DNA of 64,000 bases from assembly GCA_024509875.1 (NCBI GenBank), contig JAMPIV010004934.1, forward strand, positions 1 through 64,000, given 5' to 3'. Under the pieces are notes generated by a model. It ran no database searches, was not told the DNA's origin, and saw only the letters and a program-made list of their open reading frames with translations. A program made the translations under genes and the position numbers. Within the stretch, counting starts at the first letter, position 1, and each line of letters starts with the position of its first letter. The DNA comes from Oreohelix idahoensis (lineage: Eukaryota > Mollusca > Gastropoda > Stylommatophora > Oreohelicidae). Below, piece by piece: positions 20,497 through 35,283 of the stretch.

Positions 20497-23368
20497 ATAA
20501 TAATAATAAATTCTTTAAGCGCCAAACACGGCGCATAAGGCAGAAACCAGTGCTCTCCAGGTTGTTCGTTGTGACGCCACTCCTCTTAGCTCTTGCACAT
20601 TATTTAGGCCCAACGTTCTTCCTTCTCTTATTATTGTTCTTCTGAGTGTTTCTTTTGGTCTTCCTTTTTTTCCGCTTACCCTCAGGAACCCAAGTGAGCA
20701 CCTGTAGTGGTATTCTGTTGTTTTGCATTCGTAGGACATGACCTGTAGTTTTTTTTCCCCGTTCAAGATGATACAAAGGTCTCGTTAGAAAAGTTCATAG
20801 CTTTAGTTTTAGAGGCATTTATTTGGAGACCAATTTTAACCGAGAGATGACACAAATTATTTATTGCTTCTTGGGATTGTCTTGGTGTTGAACTTAAGAA
20901 TGCTACATCATCTGCGAAATCCAGGTCCCCCAGGAATTTTCCATTTGTCCATTTTATACCCAATTGTTCATTGTGGGTATAGTTTCTCATAACCCAATCA
21001 ATAGCTATTCCAAAAAGTAGTGGTGACATAATACAGCCTTGTTTCACCCCTGTTTCTACTGTAAACCATTCTGTATTCCCTTTATTTGTTCTAACACAAC
21101 ATCTTGCATTGTCATATAGCGCTTTGATTATATTCACATATTTTGTTGGAAAACCATAGATTGTAAGTATCTTCCACAATGATGGGCGGTGTAGACTATC
21201 AAAGGCTTTTTGAAAATCGACGAAGGTGATAATAAGTGGCGATTGCCTTTCCACTGATTCGTCTATAATTGTTCTTAGTGTGAATATTTGATCAATACAT
21301 GATCGTTTCGGCCTGAAACCCGCTTGTTCTTCTCTGATCTTTTCGTCAGCATGCATTTTAAGTCTTTCTAACATCATGCAACATAATAATTTTCCAGGTA
21401 CTGATAATAGAGATATACCACGCCAGTTATTACAGTCTGATAGATCACCTTTCTTCGGTAACTTTACAATAATACTGTCTTCCATTGTTGTGGTGGTTGT
21501 TCTTCTCTCCATACTTCATTTATAATATCTAAAATTCTCAAGAGGTTGTTGTCATTAACTGCTTTAATCATTTCCCCTGAAATTTCGTCAACTCCAGCAG
21601 CTTTAAAATTTTTTAATCTTTTAACGGCTTGTTTGATCTCGTCCAGCGTGAATTCATCGCAAGTTATTGGCAAAGTGGTTGTGGATGTTTCATTATTAAA
21701 ATCAGGTGTTACTGTTGGTGGTGGTCTGTTTAGCACCTCCATGAAGTGCTCAGCCCATCTCTTCATTTGTTCTTTTTCTGTTGGTATTGAATTCCCTAAT
21801 TTACCTTTAACAGGTGTTTCCATAGCAGTAGGCTGGTGACATAGTTGTTTTGTAATTTGATAAAGGCACCTACTATTACCAGTTCTTGCAGCATTTTCAG
21901 CTTCTACGGCCAGTTCATTGATGAAATGTCTTTTATCTCTTCGAGTTTTTGTCTTCACTTCTTTATTTAACAAGTTATAAGTTAGTTTGCAAGATTCAAC
22001 TGCATTATGTGTACTTGCCGCTAGTATTTTAAGTTTTGCTGTTTTCCTTTCTTGTATTTTATCCCAAGTATCTTCTCTCATCCATTTTTTCTTTTTATGT
22101 ACTAGGTATCCGGTGGTCGCTACAGCTGCTTCTGTCATTGCTGTTCTCAGTTGTTCCCATTTAGTATCGATTGTCTTGGTGGTGATATCGTTGTCAATTT
22201 TGCCTAAAGCATCGAAATAGTTGTTCATTTTGACATTATATTCCTTCTTTATATCATTTGATTGCAGTCTGTGTACATCTATTCTTCTATTTTTATTCGG
22301 TTGGTATAACTTCTTCAGTTTAATTCTCATTTTAGCTATGCAGAGGTTATGATCGCTTCCGATCTCTGCACCTCTGTATGCTCTGACGTCTTGAACTGAT
22401 GAGCGAAATTTAGCGCTTATGCAGAAGTGATCTATCTGGTTCTTAGTTCTGCCATCAGGTGAATTCCATGTTATCTTGTGGATATTCTTATGTGGAAAGA
22501 TGGTGTCTGCCACAACGAGGTTTGATATTTCACAAAGTTCTAGAAGTCTTTCGCCATTTTGATTCATACAGCCTATGCCATGAGTACCGAGATATCTTTG
22601 TACTCCATCGTTGTTGTCACCTACTTTGGCGTTAAAATCACCCATGACTGCTATTATGTCATGCTTGGGTATTGTGTTGATGGTACTTAGAAGTGCTTCA
22701 TAGAAGTCATCTTTTGTGGTATCAAGAGCGTCGTTAGTTGGTGCATAACATTGTACAATTGAGAGCTTGAAAAATCGTGTCTGAAATCTAGCTAATATTA
22801 GCCTCTCATTGATAGGTACCCAGCTGATAAGCGATGCTGCTGCTTTCTGTGTCATTAGGATGGCTACTCCCTCTGTGTGACGATTATCATTACTACCAGA
22901 GTATATAATTTGCTTTTTTTCTTCTGAAATATATTTTATGCCCTTCCCCGTCCATCTACACTCGCTGACACCCAATAAGTCCAACTTATAATTATCCATT
23001 TCTTTAATTACTTCTTCCAATTTTCCGTCTTGATACATAGTTCTTACATTCCAGTATCCAATTTTAGAAATCTCCTTAGCCCCCAAGATATTAGAGTGAG
23101 TCATGTTTACTGTCGAGCCTGGTTCTGTTTCGGTAACAATAGCTTTTTTTACGATAGTGAATTGTTAACTCACTGATCAACCCTCCGATCCAACCGACCG
23201 ATTCAAGGGTTTCGAGGTCAGTTATAGGAAAATATCTACACCACTAGATACTCTGGTGTATCTCTTATTCTATAATTTAACATAACATGGTGATATCCAT
23301 CGAAATATACACATTCCTGATGTTTTTCTTTCGGCGTCTAAGGTGAGAAACGAATTTCACCTCCATCT
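20497..23368 (-). mobile_element. Non-LTR retrotransposon L-A with target duplication
   Basis: Bounded by an 11-bp duplication TGGTTACCATA at 20486-20496 and 23369-23379. On the minus strand it has a 264-bp 5' untranslated region, an endonuclease-reverse transcriptase coding region and a short (ATT)n 3' tail. A nearly complete 5' end is uncommon for LINEs. The type, with an apurinic endonuclease and RT in one ORF, resembles RTE-like elements of marine animals; the clade assignment is tentative. Confidence 0.88.
20515..23104 (-). pseudogene. Endonuclease-reverse transcriptase of LINE L-A
   Basis: The start ATG at 23104 gives MTHSNILGAKEISKIGYWNVRT. Endonuclease motifs are WNVRT, LLGVSECRW, VMGDFNAKVG and GSDHNLC. 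The linker leads to FKAAGVDEISGEMIKA. The frame shifts near 21490, then RT continues with KKGDLSDCNNWRGISLLS, QAGFRPKRSC, FVDFQKAFDS, TGVKQGCIMSPLLF and the FADDVAFL catalytic box. After SNETFVSS an internal deletion removes the thumb and connection region, and the frame resumes with GRPKETLRRTI ... SALCAVFGA and stop. It nicks target DNA and reverse transcribes element RNA when intact; this copy is broken by one frameshift and the deletion near 20766. Confidence 0.88.
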
Positions 23369-23379
23369 TGGTTACCATA

Positions 23380-23841
<462 letters not shown>

Positions 23842-23846
<5 letters not shown>

Positions 23847-25377
23847 ACAAAAAGTAGGGGATATTGAATTTAAAAGTTATCCAAAGACAATATATTTAAA
23901 ATTAGTTCATTTATTCCTTCGTACAAGTAAACATGAGCATCATAACAAGACATTTGAGGTATAAGAAGAGTTATGGCTTTACTCACATGATTTTAGTCGC
24001 ACTGGCAACCAAGGCGGGGTAGGTACTTCATTTTCACAAAAATATTCCAATATTTCTAAAAACGTGTAGGGCCCCCGTTTGCCGCTAAACATGCATTGCA
24101 ACGACGTCTCATACTGCAAATAAGCCTTCTGATGTTGTCTTGAGGAATTCTCTTCCACTCCTGCTGAAGGGACTGGGCTAACTGCTGAAGAGTCTGTGGA
24201 GCAGCTGGACGTTGTTGGACGCGTCTGTTCAGGAGGTCCCACAAATGCTCAATAGGAGACAGGTCAGGGGACATCGGCGGCCTCGGTAACGTTCGAATAT
24301 GCTGCATCTGAAGGTGATCTTGGACGACACGAGAACGGTGAGGACGTGCATTGTCATCCTGGAAGATGAAATCTGGTCCGTGCCGTTGAGCAAATGGCAC
24401 AATGATAGGCTCGATGATGTTGTCACGGTAGTAGAGCCCTGTGATATTGACCTGGCATATGTGAAGGTCAGTCCTGTCATTCATACAGATGCCTGCCCAC
24501 ACCATTACACTGCCACCTCCATAACGGTTGTTTGCAACAGTTGTAGGAGGCTGGTAACGCTCACCTCGACGTTGCCAGACACGTATTCGACGATCATGAA
24601 AATCCAAAACGAAACGGGACTCATCAGAAAACATCACTGATGCCCACTGTTGATTGGTCCACCGATGATGACATTGGCACCAATCCATTCTTGCTCGCCT
24701 GTGTTGTGGTGACATGGGCAAAGCTACAAACGGTCTGCGTGAGGCCAGGTGCACTTGGTGCAAACGGTTTCATACTGTCTGAGTGGAGACCCGAATCCCA
24801 GTGGTCTGTTGAAGGTATTGCTGAAGTTGAGTAGCATTTAGAGTCCGAGTTCTGAGGGTCTGAGTAACAAGAAGTTGATCTTGGCGGCGTGTAGTGACTC
24901 TTTGGCGGCCAGTCCGAGGCAGATCAGTCACTGTGCGGAAATTTTGATACCTGTTTCACAGTCTGCTGACAACTGACTGTGAAACATTGAGGTTCCGAGC
25001 AATATCCACTTGCCGACTTCCGGTTTGCAACATGCCTATGCCTATCCATCTCTGCTGTTCTGTCAAACGTTCCATGACGAAGAAAATAAATTTTATCTGT
25101 TGCAGAGTCTTTTTATACCTGTCCATGGTGAGTAGTGTTCATCAAACCCGAGATACACGCATTTTTGTGAAAAAGAATAATGTGTGAACTTTACGGATGG
25201 GCCCCACCTCTGTTCTTGGGATTGGCTTACTCATCACGAGTCACCAGGTCAACATGATATTGCACGTGAGAGTGGAGAAGAGCGTGCTCGATATGTCCAT
25301 GCAACCATTAAAATACGAAATCCACTCTTTTGTAAAATAATACATACCATCTTAAAATATCCCCTACTTTTTGTGAC

Positions 25378-25380
<3 letters not shown>
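23842..25380 (-). mobile_element. Tc1-like transposon T-A
   Basis: Terminal inverted repeats CTGTCACAAAAAGTAGGGGATATT at the left and its complement at 25357-25379. The right side is followed by (TA)n, consistent with a TA target; the left target is masked by the TCTG microsatellite. It contains one transposase pseudogene on the minus strand. Confidence 0.9.
24056..25075 (-). pseudogene. Tc1-like DD34E transposase with two stops
   Basis: Starts MERLTEQQRWIGIGMLQTG at 25075, full family length of about 339 codons. The N-terminal paired-type helix-turn-helix contains VDIARNLNVSQSVVSRL. The catalytic triad is visible as FSDESRF, FQDDNARPH and SPDLSPIEHLWD; 34 residues separate the second Asp and the Glu. 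Two in-frame TGA codons interrupt it, after VVSRL and after STQTV, each where Arg (CGA) fits the family. Apart from those it reads through to the stop at 24056. It catalyses cut-and-paste transposition into TA when intact. Confidence 0.92.
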
Positions 25381-25410
<30 letters not shown>

Positions 25411-25421
25411 TATATATATAT

Positions 25422-25461
<40 letters not shown>
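25381..25461. repeat. (TA)n microsatellite
   Basis: TA repeats with a few GATA interruptions, abutting the Tc1-like right end. Confidence 0.95.
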
Positions 25462-25468
<7 letters not shown>

Positions 25469-25904
25469 ACATGCCACATCTCAGAGATGAAAAACCTGTA
25501 CAAAAAAATCCAAAACCCTGTACAAAGACTGAAAAAAACATCTCAAAATAGTCAATTCATGTACAAATATTTTCAATTACAGTGGGCTGCATTATAAATG
25601 AGGCTTTGCCTTTTAAAGCAGGTTTTCACTTATTTTAAAACCCAAACAATAAGTGTCTGAGTTTATTTTACACTGTAAAAATAATGTGATGGTGTCATGA
25701 TTTAGTCTATTTCTGTGCTGAATTATCACCAACAGACTGGGAAATCCTGTGTTCAATAGGACCTTATAAAAGAACTCTGAGACACAGTAATAAGGGGAAT
25801 GGGTTAGAAAACCTGTACAGAAATTATGTACAGGGTGTACACATCTGAAAATGCAAACACCTTGTACAGATTATGGGTAAACCATAGCATGTGGCATGTA
25901 TGAT
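25462..25904. other. Unassigned region
   Basis: About 440 bp with several CTGTACA-type words (AACCTGTACA, CCCTGTACAAAG) repeated at irregular spacing. No gene or element recognised. Confidence 0.5.
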
Positions 25905-26805
25905 ATAATAATAGCCCCTTCAGTCATTGATGACTATGGGAATGCGCCCCCGAGGTGGCAGCCCTCAGCTGCTTATTTTCCTGGGGCTCCTTTCGACGTT
26001 TTCTCCTCTCCTCTGCTTGTTATGTGAGCCTCTTTTCGCCCAATCTGAGTTGGCGCCGTAAAAAGCATCACCACTTAGTGCGATCTGCAGCTTCATCCTC
26101 CCATGTTGCTGGATCCATGTCCAGTGCCCTCATATCTCTCTTGCACACATCTTTGAACCTCAGCTGTGGTCGCCCAACTGTTCTCTTGCCATCTGCTAAT
26201 TGTCCGTAGAAGATATCTTTTGGGATGCGACCATCTTCCATGCGGTGAACATGGCCAAGCCAGCAAAGTCTGCGCTGTCTAAGCAGTGTATACATACTTT
26301 GAACGCCAGCACGTGACAACACTTTGACATTTGTCACTTTATCTTTCCACGAGATGCCGAGGATGTGGCGTAGACACCGTAAATGGAAGGTATTGAGCCT
26401 TCTTTCTTTCTTAGCATAGGTCGTCCAGGTCTCTCTGCCGTATAGGAGTGTGCTGGTGATGCAGGCGTTATATACCGCAGCTTTAGTCTTCATTGTAAGT
26501 TTGGAGTTTCCCCAAACACGCGATGTGAGGCGGGCAAAGGTAGCTGCAGCTTTGCCAATGCGGCTGTCGATTTCTGTGTCCAGTGAGAGATTGTCATTGA
26601 TGGTAGACCCTAGGTATGTGAAGTGGTGCACCACTGCCAATTCATAGTTATCGATAGTGTTAACTGGTGCAGCACCCACATCCTGACTCAGCACATTCGT
26701 TTTCTTTAGACTTATTGTGAGGCCAAAGTCATTGCATGCTTTAGTGAAGCGATTCATTAAGCTCTGAAGCTCCTGTTGGCTTTGAGTGATATACACACAC
26801 GCGCA
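25905..26805 (-). pseudogene. LINE 3' fragment (RT C-terminal half), L-B
   Basis: The minus strand encodes the region after the RT catalytic box: FTKACNDFGLTISLKKTNV, FTYLGSTINDNLSLD, LLYGRETWTTYAKKERRLN, RRLCWLGHVHRMEDGRIPK and DMDPATWEDEAADRTKW. Then come stops and a poorly preserved tail ending in the sequence complementary to CAGTCATTGATGACTATGGGAATGCG. The fragment begins at a CA-repeat on its 5' side, so it is 5'-truncated or cut. The same 3' tail recurs at 63245-63400. It is related to L-G (57853-60230). Confidence 0.85.
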
Positions 26806-26831
26806 CGCGCGTGCACACACACACACACACA
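26789..26831. repeat. (CA)n / (CG-CA) microsatellite
   Basis: Alternating CA and CG dinucleotides between the LINE fragment and the mariner left end; a purine-pyrimidine alternating tract. Confidence 0.9.
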
Positions 26832-30979
<4,148 letters not shown>

Positions 30980-30996
30980 TATATATATATATATAT
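30980..30996. repeat. Short (TA)n between M-B and G3
   Basis: TA dinucleotides separating the mariner right end from the truncated G3 LTR. Confidence 0.9.
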
Positions 30997-33029
30997 ACTT
31001 TGTGTACTGACTGAGATCAGCTGTGAAGGTATCTGTATCTAATAGGTGTAGTGTTTTACAGATAACCTTACTTGCTACCACATTTATACCTCAGTCAGAA
31101 TTATTCTGGAATATTGTTATGACTACATTGAATGTCTAGGGTTATGAAAATGATGAAATGTAAGTCACAACAACAACAGACAGATAAACAATTTAATTTA
31201 TTCCACAACACTTTACACCACTGTGACACTCACATACATATAACACTCTATAAGATTATCTTAAATGAGTCAGGTGTAAAGTTTCAAATAGATATGTATT
31301 AATTTCTTTCAAATATTTGATATCCTGATTCAACAACAAAGTGAACCAGGAATCACAATCACATGTAATCACAGGTTATATGCACACAATTATAAATAGA
31401 ATCTTTGGATTGACATATTTTATTAGTATTATCCTATGTGGGTAAGTTGTGAAGTAGTACTATGAGGTAATACTGGTTTTGTTTTTCAAGCTACGTTGTT
31501 GTTTGTCATCATGACTTCAAGTGTTTGATTATCGTGGAAATAGTATTGGGAAAAGTTCACAGTTCCTGTCCTTTGAAACAATTTATTGTCCCTCTGTGTT
31601 TAATATAATGTCAATTTTAGAGGGGGGACACATAATGTTGAGCTGCTCTGGCCACAGAAGCTTATCTTTCGTGATGGCGGCAGGAAAAGGTCTCCTCTGC
31701 TCCATTGCTTCACTGCGTTCTTGAGACACCTCACTGGTCGCTATCTGGACCAAGGAGTATGCTGTCAGCCTCTGGATTCAGCAAAACTCAGACCAGGTGC
31801 TGCTTCAATAACTTAGGACCACGGTCCCTGAAACAAGAAGGTTGTACCTCCTACTTCAGAACTAATTTATAATCTATTTCCACACTGAGCACAACACATA
31901 ACAAACACTGAGTTAAGAGCGGTAGGCCAACTGCTAGCTTCATCTGAAACATTTTACACCAGTATTCTCCTCCCTAATGGTTACAACGCCTCTGCAATTT
32001 CAGCTGTAAGTCCTTCTATACAATAAGATAGGTGTCAGTGTACTATTTGGTAATTCCATGTAGTTTTTACTTTTCTCCGACACGTTCTGTTCAGGTTGGA
32101 GCAATATCTAGGCTTGGCCTCATGTTTGCTACTGAACCACACACATATATACAGACACAAATTATCAATTCACATTCAATTTTCATCAAAAAGATATCAA
32201 ATATGTCAAGCTTACCACAATTCATGGAAATAATAAACAATTACGTTGACTGGCGATGAATATGGCACAATTTCGATCTGCCTATGTCCCAGGCTTTTAT
32301 TTAGAAAAAATATGAGCTGGATCTCAACGCACTGTTTCTTTAGTAAGTTTATTTGAAAATGTGGCACTGAACTGACGCTCCTAATTGACTATATTGGCGG
32401 GTCTAACCAATCGGGCCATGTTTACACCGCTTTTCAAAAAAAGTACCCCCACTACCGTTTCTCCTAACAACAAAAAATTAGTATTTGTAGTCCGACTAAT
32501 CGTGTTTCGCCTTACATTTACTTCTATCCAATCAAATAGGATTTAACATGGTGGCCTATTTCCCGTAAAATGGTGGTTTCAAAACATGCCACTGTGCAAT
32601 TCTGATTTGGTGCTGTCAGACAACCTCACTATTTTCTTTTGGCTATAATTTGTTAATTCCTAGACTATTTGCGTAACACTTAACATATTCTTTGTCAGCA
32701 AGTCCTAAGGAACCCAAATATATAAATTTAATGGAGCTAAGTTGTTGCGTTCAAAATATGCATTTTCTTCTACCTCCCGTTCACTTCGATGCGATGTGGT
32801 GTCTGGGTACTGTCAGGTTTTCAGACATAAAACAGTATAAGTCATGTTTACTAATAAGCATTTAACAGGTTTTTAAACCTAACTCTTGTATGGGTAGTGT
32901 TTTTTGTCCCTGTTTATTTGAAAAAAAATCAAGCCTGCATGGGGTGGCATTAATTTTATATCGCGAGACCGTTAGGCTTTTACCTTTACTTTTTAATTTA
33001 TATATGTGGATTTAGAATGTTTCATGACA
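30997..33029 (-). repeat. G3 left (3') LTR, shortened
   Basis: Matches the right LTR from ACTTxGTGTACTGACTGAG onward but lacks about 55 bp at its outer end, and carries an internal deletion of about 330 bp near 32970 (right-LTR positions about 39718-40047). Inner end is TTTCATGACA. Confidence 0.9.
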
Positions 33030-33043
33030 AATTCTCCCCTCTT
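33030..33043 (-). other. G3 polypurine tract
   Basis: Same AAGAGGGGAGAATT on the minus strand as in G1. Confidence 0.8.
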
Positions 33044-33099
33044 AAAACAGACGTTATATGTCAGTCTATAATTCTATATACACATAGAGAAATTTATTA

Positions 33100-35283
33100 T
33101 TATTTCTGGGGCTTACGGTGATTCTCATCACACGGATGGCGGCTTAAAAAATCCGCTCCCAGATTTGTTTTTCCAGAAATATACTCTATGCTAAAATCAA
33201 ATGGCTGCATAAGTAAGGACCATCTGAGTAACCTAGAATTTTCATGCCTAGCCTGCGCTAGAAACGACAAGGGTTTGTGATCCGTTTGCAACTTAAATGC
33301 CTTCCCATACAGATAAATATTGAATTTCTTTATCGCCCATATTACTGCAAGACATTCTTTTTCGCTAGTTGAGTAATTGGTTTCAGCTTTATTCAACTTT
33401 CTGCTAGCATATGCCACTGGGCTTAATTCCCCATCTAGTGCATCTGATTTCTGTAACAGGGTCGCACCTAACCCTATATTACTGGCATCCGTCCTTACAA
33501 TGAATTCTTGACTTAAGTCCGGTAATTTCAAAATAGGTTTGCTTGTGAGCTTTTCCTTCAATTCCTGGTAAGCCAATTCACATTGTGGTGTCCAGGTAAT
33601 TCGATCTGGATGTCCTTTACGTGTCAAATCAGTTAACGGTGCACATATGGAATTAAAGTTTTTGATATACTTTTGGTAGAAACCACATAATGAGACAAAG
33701 GATCTCACGTCTTTCTTGGTTTGTGGTCTCGGGGCTTTCTTTAGTTTCTCTAAATTCTTGGGGTCAGGGGTCATGTTTCCCTGATGGACTGTGTGTCCCA
33801 AGAATTCTAATTCTTTACATCCAACGCAACATTTGGTTGGTCGGGCTGTTAAATTTGCTTCCCTAAGTCGATTAAACAGCATGTTCAGAGAGTCAATGTG
33901 TTCCTCAAATGTTTCTGTTGCTATAAGGATATCATCCATGAAATTTGTGATGCATGGGTTATTCAGAAGGTCTAATAATTTTCTCATCATTCTAGAGAAG
34001 ACACTAGGCGCATTCTTCAATCCAAATGGCAATCTGTTAAACTCATAGTGTCCCTCTGAGGTACTAAAAGCTAGGTATGGTCTAACCTCAGGCTTTACTG
34101 GAATCTGATAGTATCCTTTACTCAGATCCACTTTTGAGAAATATTTAGCTTTATTTAGCCTGGCAAACAACTGATTTGTATCCGGCAATGGATCCACCTG
34201 ACCTTCTGTGATAGCATTCAGTCTCCTGTAATCTATACAGAGTCTATGTTCTCCAGAGGGTTTCCTTAAGAGTACCACACTGGAACTATACGAAGATTCA
34301 CTGTGTGAAATTATTCCCTCCTTCAACAAATAGTCTATCTCTTCCTTCAAAGCTTTCTCCTTAGCAAAAGGAATCGAATAGGGTTTCATACAGACAGGTG
34401 TGGGGTCTATCAGTTTCATATCATATTCCAATAAGTTTGTATGCCCCGGTCGGTCTGTTAACACCTCTGTATGATTATCTAGAACCTGTTGCACTCTCTT
34501 CTTCTGATCTTTCGTTAAATGTGTACTGATTTTCACCTGTGCCGCTGTCTCACAGGGATGTAATGGATATTCAAATGATGAAAGTGGTTCCTTTTTCATC
34601 TCCATGGCAATGGACAAGGTCAACAAGTGTGTCTCTTCCTGATTTTCTCTTTCCAAGTATTTCTTCAGGAGATTCACATGATAGATTTTTTCTTTCCCCT
34701 TCTTATCTATCTTATAATTGGTTCTAGACACCTTCTCTAGAACTGTATATGGACCTTGCCATCCAATTTGTAATTTATTTTGACTACCGGGTAGAAGAAG
34801 CAGTACCTTCTCTCCCACAGCCAAATCTCTGTCTTTAGCTTTCCTGTTGTAATAGGCAGCATGTTTCTTCCTGGCTTGTCTCAAATTTTCATTGGCAAGT
34901 TTCCAGCCAGTTTTTAAACGAGTGGTCAGCTCATTCACATATTGGTATGAGGATGTAATATTTTCCTCTGCCTTTTCATCAGTCCACGTTCTTAACAGCG
35001 CTTCGAGTGGACCTTTTATTGGCCTTCCAAATAATAATGTTGCCGGGGCCATACCGGTTGAACTATGGGGTACCTCCCGATAAGCAAAGAGGGCGGCGTG
35101 AAGGTACTGGTCCCATGTATCTGGTTTTTCGTGTGCCAACTTTCTCAGGATCGACATCAACGTGCCATTAAATCTTTCCACTTGGCCATTTCCTTGGGGA
35201 TGGTACACACTACAATGGAAGTGTTTGGCCTGGAAGATCCTGAAAACTTCTTCTGTTAGTTTCCCCCCTGAACTGAGAGCCAT
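33100..35283 (-). CDS. G3 integrase (C-terminal half)-RT-RNase H
   Basis: 727 codons. Residues about 6-45 hold the integrase region with the catalytic Glu (GNGQVERFNGTL near 31). The GPY/F module GWQGPYTVLEK is near 174. RT runs from about 275, with CIDYRRLN near 350, VDLSKGYYQ, PFGLKNAPSVF and the FMDD box near 448. RNase H has RTDASNIGLGATL near 597, SEKECLAVIW and TDHKPLSF, ending in GADFLSRHP and a stop. The first five residues are a frameshift artefact: the true frame enters from the upstream ORF by a 1-nt difference in a run of six G. Function: DNA integration plus RNA-to-DNA synthesis and RNA removal. Confidence 0.95.
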   Translation of the reverse strand: MALSSGGKLTEEVFRIFQAKHFHCSVYHPQGNGQVERFNGTLMSILRKLAHEKPDTWDQYLHAALFAYREVPHSSTGMAPATLLFGRPIKGPLEALLRTWTDEKAEENITSSYQYVNELTTRLKTGWKLANENLRQARKKHAAYYNRKAKDRDLAVGEKVLLLLPGSQNKLQIGWQGPYTVLEKVSRTNYKIDKKGKEKIYHVNLLKKYLERENQEETHLLTLSIAMEMKKEPLSSFEYPLHPCETAAQVKISTHLTKDQKKRVQQVLDNHTEVLTDRPGHTNLLEYDMKLIDPTPVCMKPYSIPFAKEKALKEEIDYLLKEGIISHSESSYSSSVVLLRKPSGEHRLCIDYRRLNAITEGQVDPLPDTNQLFARLNKAKYFSKVDLSKGYYQIPVKPEVRPYLAFSTSEGHYEFNRLPFGLKNAPSVFSRMMRKLLDLLNNPCITNFMDDILIATETFEEHIDSLNMLFNRLREANLTARPTKCCVGCKELEFLGHTVHQGNMTPDPKNLEKLKKAPRPQTKKDVRSFVSLCGFYQKYIKNFNSICAPLTDLTRKGHPDRITWTPQCELAYQELKEKLTSKPILKLPDLSQEFIVRTDASNIGLGATLLQKSDALDGELSPVAYASRKLNKAETNYSTSEKECLAVIWAIKKFNIYLYGKAFKLQTDHKPLSFLAQARHENSRLLRWSLLMQPFDFSIEYISGKTNLGADFLSRHPCDENHRKPQK

